From: JBKEDF01 sp047975325
GTDB lineage: Bacteria; Pseudomonadota; Alphaproteobacteria; Rhodobacterales; Rhodobacteraceae
Reading direction: 5' to 3'
NCBI GenBank assembly: GCA_047975325.1
Contig: JBKEDF010000015.1
Location: 6,972-70,971, forward strand
Length of the DNA stretch: 64,000 bases
Part shown: positions 60,630 through 64,000 of the stretch, piece by piece
Layout of the letters: each line of letters opens with the position of its first letter
Position numbering within the stretch: the stretch's first letter is position 1
Made by a program: the position numbers and the translations under genes
Notes under the pieces: model-generated
What the model was told of the DNA's origin: nothing
Databases searched by the model: none
What the model saw: the letters and a program-made list of their open reading frames with translations, nothing else

Positions 60630-61088
60630 TCAACCCCTTGGATGATCTCGGGCAGGCGGTTCTAGCGGAAAGCCCGTTGGCGTTCTGGCCCAGAGCGCCG
60701 CCAGCGCCTCGCTGAAATCGCCGGGGCTGGCCCTTGAGGTAAGGTCAACGCAGCAATTCCTCGACAGACTTCACCTTGCGCACATATCGGCTAGGATGCT
60801 GGGCGTGAAGCTAATCTTCTCCTCATCGGGTTTGCGACCTCGCACCGGTGGCACCTTCGCGGGCATGGGGCCGATACCGGTCATCACCTCGCGCTCAGGC
60901 AGGTGCCCATGGCGCACCGAACGGGATGTCCCATTCTCAATTTTCTCGTCCGCAAACGCGGGCATCAACGCAGCTAGTTCCGCGAAGATTGCCTGCTCGA
61001 TTAACTGGCGCGCACCGTCACGGATAATATCGGTGAACGGGTCGGGGCTGAATCCGGATGGATCGGGCTGCTGCGTGATAGTAGTCAA
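60630..61088 (-). pseudogene. IS256-family transposase, N-terminal part, frameshifted and deleted
   Basis: Begins near a TTG at 61088: LTTITQQPDPSGFSPDPFTD, then IIRDGARQLIEQAIFAELAA, SVRHGHLPEREVMTGIG and KVPPVRGRKPDEEKISFTPS, the IS256 N-terminal pattern. After FTPSILADM the frame breaks: KSVEELL is followed by a stop and PYLKG is read in another frame; an internal deletion then joins NANGLSA to RLPEIIQGVEF. The DDE region is gone. Confidence 0.75.
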
Positions 61089-61282
61089 ATGACGTGTGGC
61101 GTAACCTTTTCTCTGCTGAGAATTGACGGCGTCTTGAACACCGCCTTGACATGCCATCCTTCAGGCCATCACCAACTTTCGCCCATTACTCGCCACACAC
61201 ATCCCCAAGGCACTATCGGACACGATCATAGGACGGATCCTGTGGGAGGAAGATGGTTCCCTTCGTGCAGAGCGACGCGTGG

Positions 61283-62377
61283 TTACGATGCGGTTTCGTT
61301 ACCGCACAGAAGAGACCTGACGTAGCCTCCAAAAGTTACGGTCCAAGCCAGCAACGCGGTCCAGAAGAAGAGTTGAGGCAAGGCGATAAGGAAATCGAAA
61401 TCCATCGCCCGGGCCATCTGAAATGTACTTGCCGAATACATGCCCAATGGAAAGACCGCGCCCCAGTACAGCGGATCGTAACGAATCGGAAACCGTTTGT
61501 AGGCATGGCGCCAGATCCCAAGGATGACCAGCATGGGTATCCACCATGTCCCGGTTGCCCAATAGAAGATCGTGAATCCCTTCATAAAGGGAACAATCGA
61601 GTGCAGGAACCATGCGTCCTTCGAACTTATGATCAAGAGCGATCCAGCTAAAGTCGAGATCGCCATCGCCCCCATGTTGATCCAGTAGGGCGGCGACAGA
61701 TCGCCCGGCGAAAAGCAGAAGAACGTGTAGCGGTAGAAAATCAGCGACATCATCCAGATGTAGAGCATCCCGCCCCAAAGCCACATCGACAGCGCAAGGA
61801 AGTTCAGATCCAGCCGCTGTGGCTGTTCTATATGGACCGCCAGAAGTGATGACAGGACTGCGATAGACTGCGTGGCGACGACCGCCAGCAGCCAAGCGCC
61901 GTTGATGCCCTTTTCCAGTGGCGGCTTTTCCTCTTTCACCGTGAAAGCGGTGAAGATCGTATAGGTCAAGATCAGCCACAGCACTACAGCGATGCCCCAT
62001 AGCACGAAGGCTGCGCGTGGGTTCTGTGCCAGGATGATGAATTGACTGCCCAGAACGCTTGACGCCGCGACCATGGTGAAGAAACCTGGGCCGCGCAGGT
62101 GATCGATCAAGTCTCCGAAAAAACGCTTCGGGTGACGAATGGCGCGCAGAAAATTCAGAATCCAAAGGACAAAATACGCGATGATCGCAAGTACGAAAAG
62201 CGTCCAGGACACCAGATTCTGTCCGGCCTCATGCGCTGCAAGCGACACGATGCCCGTCGCCATGACCATGCCGAAATAGACCGGAGGCATGTCTTCGACG
62301 TTTGGATTGAGCAGGCGGCGCGCAAGGCCGGGGGGTTGGGGTCCATGGGGATCTTGCCCCGAGTATCGGTCCGACAT
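61283..62377 (-). CDS. TDT/SLAC1-type transporter (TehA/Mae1-like)
   Basis: Inner-membrane protein of 364 residues with about ten transmembrane segments in the TDT (tellurite-resistance/dicarboxylate transporter) family. Recognisable blocks: MPPVYFGMVMATGIVSLAAH near 30, RFFGDLIDHLRGPGFFTMVA near 84-103, PPYWINMGAMAISTLAGSLL near 230 and YDPLYWGAVFPLGMYSASTF near 305-324. Relatives carry tellurite, malate, sulfite or anions such as nitrate and chloride; substrate unknown. It stands between two IS remnants and transcribes toward the nar side. Confidence 0.85.
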   Translation of the reverse strand: MSDRYSGQDPHGPQPPGLARRLLNPNVEDMPPVYFGMVMATGIVSLAAHEAGQNLVSWTLFVLAIIAYFVLWILNFLRAIRHPKRFFGDLIDHLRGPGFFTMVAASSVLGSQFIILAQNPRAAFVLWGIAVVLWLILTYTIFTAFTVKEEKPPLEKGINGAWLLAVVATQSIAVLSSLLAVHIEQPQRLDLNFLALSMWLWGGMLYIWMMSLIFYRYTFFCFSPGDLSPPYWINMGAMAISTLAGSLLIISSKDAWFLHSIVPFMKGFTIFYWATGTWWIPMLVILGIWRHAYKRFPIRYDPLYWGAVFPLGMYSASTFQMARAMDFDFLIALPQLFFWTALLAWTVTFGGYVRSLLCGNETAS

Positions 62378-63150
62378 GGTTTCTCATTTGCGATCAAAAC
62401 GAGATGATGAGCGGCAAAAGCCCCGCGCTTTAACCCAATGAACTGCGAGTTTTTCACCAACGTCACCCGAACATCAAGAGAGATGCGCGGTCCAAGCAGG
62501 ATCTTCAAATTTTTTCTCGGCAAGGTCTCGTGCTGCAGCCATTTCTTCGTGGCGCTGATGTAGCCGGGCCGGGCTCCGTAAAGATCAATGAATGTCGCCA
62601 ACATCTGTTCCAAGACGACGTCTTGGCTCATCCCGGTCTGGCTGCGGACAGGATCTACCCGTTTCCCGGCCGAGGCGATGCCATTGTCCGAGATCTTTTC
62701 GCGGCCATCCCACACAACTTGGCAATGCCCATCGGGATCTTTCCCAATGACGAGGCCATCATTCGCCTCGTTGGGGCGCTGATGCTGGAGACCAATGATG
62801 AATGGGCCGTCGCGCTGCGCTAGATGAGCCTTGAAACCCTTGCCCGCGTCACCGACAATCCAAACGTCAGGTTGCCCGCTGTGGCCACCTGAACTGGCTC
62901 AGACCTCGCAGGAGGTCGGCGCCCCTACACCAAGCCCTGGGACACGATCCCCCCGAGGATATTTGCACGCCAAAGACATGGGCGTTTTGCCTTGCGGGTA
63001 CGAGATCAACCCCCGGTCGCCTTGGTTCCGAGATCGACGATGTCATCTCATCCAAACGCATGATGCCGCGTTGTCGCGGGTATGGCATGGTCATGCCTGC
63101 CGGTCCTCATCGAGCCTTGGGAGGGGTGTTGACGATTTCGGGAATAGGTC
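62378..63150. other. Region between the TDT gene and the LuxR-type gene
   Basis: About 770 bases. The stretch 62725-62892 is an IS256-type transposase remnant (listed separately). The part 62378-62724 probably holds the TDT promoter; open frames cross it on both strands, but none shows a ribosome-binding site or a family match. The part 62893-63150 shows no recognisable gene and may be the tail of the same mobile element and the promoter of the regulator. Confidence 0.5.
62725..62892 (+). pseudogene. IS256-family transposase, C-terminal remnant with stop
   Basis: Reads MPIGIFPNDEAIIRLVGALM and LETNDEWAVALR, then TAG, then MSLETLARVTDNPNVRLPAV to AT-TGA. In intact members the block is NDEWAVxRRYMSLE, so the TAG replaces a Tyr codon. 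It is on the opposite strand to the nested IS256 and probably came from a different copy. Confidence 0.7.
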
Positions 63151-64000
63151 ATGAACAGACATATTCAGACTGCCTCGGACCTGATCGGGATGATCTATGA
63201 CTGCGTTCTGGACCCCGAGCAATGGAACCGTGTCCTGGAGGCCTGCCGCCACCGGATCAACTTCCACTACGCCGCCCTGTCGCTGCAAAGCCTGCCTGCT
63301 GGCACCCCCCTGCTGCATGCCTGTAGCGGTCTCTCGCCCGAATGGCTGGCAAAGCTGCCAGAGTTCAGCGCGGATTTCATCGACAGATGGGGCGGTCGCG
63401 CCAAGATCTTCGCGCTGCCGCTGAGTGAGCCCGCGATCCTGTCGGAGGTCAATCCCGGCTGGGCCAGTGCGGAAAGCCGTTACTGGCGGGAATGGGCCGA
63501 TCCCTTGGGCATTTGCGACATCATGGCGCTTGGGATGCTGCGCGAGCCGAATGCCATAGGCTCGATCATCCTGGCGCGGCATCGGCGGCACGGCCCGATC
63601 GACAGTGACACGCTGGAGGTGGCGCGGCTGATCCTGCCCCATGCGCAGCGCGCCATTGCCATCAGCCGGGTCCTGGAGACGCGCAAGCTGGCGCTGGACG
63701 GGTTCTGGGAGGCCATGGACCATCTGGGCCTGGCGGTGCTGAGCCTTGGCGCCAATCGTGCGATCCTGCAGGCCAGTCGGGCGGCGCGCGAATTGCTGAT
63801 CGATGGGCCTGCCGTGAGAAGCCGCCACAACCGATTAAGCCTCGGGCGGCACGAGTTGGACCGTCGCCTTGACGACATCATCGCGACAACCTGTCAGGGC
63901 CTTGCGCCGGGCGCGGATATGTCGCTGCGGGACGCGGATGGCCGGGGCTACCTGATCCAGGTCCTGCCGGTCCCGCAAAGCGCGCGCGTCATCGAAACCC
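63151..64000 (+). CDS. LuxR-type regulator, N-terminal part (runs off the window)
   Basis: Open frame of about 283 codons to the right edge. It begins MNRHIQTASDLIGMIYDCVL and DPEQWNRVLEACRHRINFHY; the middle has ILARHRRHGPIDSDTLEVAR and LILPHAQRAIAISRVLETRK, typical of PAS/GAF-like sensing halves of LuxR-type regulators whose helix-turn-helix is C-terminal and here outside the window. GGGAATAG lies before the ATG. The assignment is tentative because the DNA-binding part is missing. Confidence 0.65.
   Translation, partial: MNRHIQTASDLIGMIYDCVLDPEQWNRVLEACRHRINFHYAALSLQSLPAGTPLLHACSGLSPEWLAKLPEFSADFIDRWGGRAKIFALPLSEPAILSEVNPGWASAESRYWREWADPLGICDIMALGMLREPNAIGSIILARHRRHGPIDSDTLEVARLILPHAQRAIAISRVLETRKLALDGFWEAMDHLGLAVLSLGANRAILQASRAARELLIDGPAVRSRHNRLSLGRHELDRRLDDIIATTCQGLAPGADMSLRDADGRGYLIQVLPVPQSARVIET

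Larger units (their letters stand above)
59237..61194 (-). mobile_element. Degenerate IS256-family element, interrupted by IS66
   Basis: The ends are imperfect inverted repeats: GGGGAGCTATGGGAGAAAGT from 59237 inward, and on the other strand GGCGAGTAATGGGCGAAAGT from 61194 inward, both followed by TGGTGA. Between them lie a minus-strand Mutator-type transposase remnant and an IS66-type insertion. Without the inserted 1.3 kb, about 637 bases remain against about 1.3 kb for an intact IS256-type element, so it is internally deleted. No obvious target duplication flanks it. It lies about 90 bases upstream of the nar FNR box and must have separated the nar promoter from whatever was beyond. Confidence 0.72.

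Noticed and set aside
62155..62715. A 186-codon minus-strand frame running into the TDT gene
   Set aside because: Its second half is a shadow of the TDT gene in another frame; the first part has no family match and no good ribosome site.
63091..63828. A 245-codon minus-strand frame under the LuxR-type gene
   Set aside because: Composition (rich in Gln, Arg, His, Pro) is that of an antisense shadow; the plus-strand frame runs to the window edge and reads like a regulator.
1..64000. CRISPR array, rRNA operon or prophage
   Set aside because: No spaced direct repeats, no rRNA sequence and no phage structural genes were seen anywhere in the window.

Overview
The window is chromosomal DNA from an alphaproteobacterium of the Rhodobacteraceae/Paracoccaceae type, closest in style to Paracoccus and Rhodobacter. 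The grounds are recognisable protein families, the gene order pyrH-frr-uppS-cdsA-dxr-rseP-bamA-ompH-fabZ-lpxA-lpxI-lpxB, the use of LpxI, the 5-aminolevulinate synthase route to haem, and a two-domain NarK. This assignment comes from reading proteins, not from a database search.

Layout. 1-4.2 kb: 5' end of hemA, a small secreted protein, tRNA-Asp, ssb, sufT, an A-type Fe-S carrier, tpiA, tRNA-Val and an HU-like protein. 4.3-12.2 kb (minus): lon, then the export cluster yajC-secD-secF with a Mth938-like gene, and a PIN protein overlapping an RlmI-like methyltransferase. 12.2-26 kb (minus): a TrkH potassium transporter and the envelope supercluster that makes undecaprenyl diphosphate, CDP-diacylglycerol, isoprenoid precursor and lipid A and assembles outer-membrane proteins; a 48-codon membrane-peptide candidate lies between rseP and bamA. 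26-34.3 kb (plus): miaA, an AraC regulator and a complete oligopeptide-type ABC importer with a fused double ATPase. 34.3-44.5 kb: DUF2235 protein, ornithine-type decarboxylase with a divergent Lrp/AsnC regulator, valS, a HisC-like aminotransferase, two tandem metallophosphoesterases, sodB and tRNA-Gly. 44.5-59.1 kb (minus): tex, then the respiratory nitrate reductase operon narK-narG-narH-narJ-narI-PPIase-moeA-DUF2478 behind a perfect FNR-type box. 59.2-61.2 kb: a three-layer nest of dead mobile elements. 61.3-64 kb: a TDT/SLAC1-type transporter, an IS256 remnant and the start of a LuxR-type regulator.

The most striking observation is in narG. The reading frame is intact over about 1,254 codons except for one in-frame TGA, where the family has a conserved Cys two residues before the SFYDWYCD motif that supplies the molybdenum-ligand Asp. 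An ATG follows the TGA directly. It may be a recent nonsense mutation, a base-call error, a split gene with reinitiation, or a recoded codon; no convincing bacterial SECIS hairpin is visible. The second is the nest just upstream of the nar promoter: a decayed IS256-type element interrupted by an IS66-type element (22-bp ends, perfect 8-bp target duplication), whose own interior is replaced by pieces of a DUF5372/serine-recombinase cassette.
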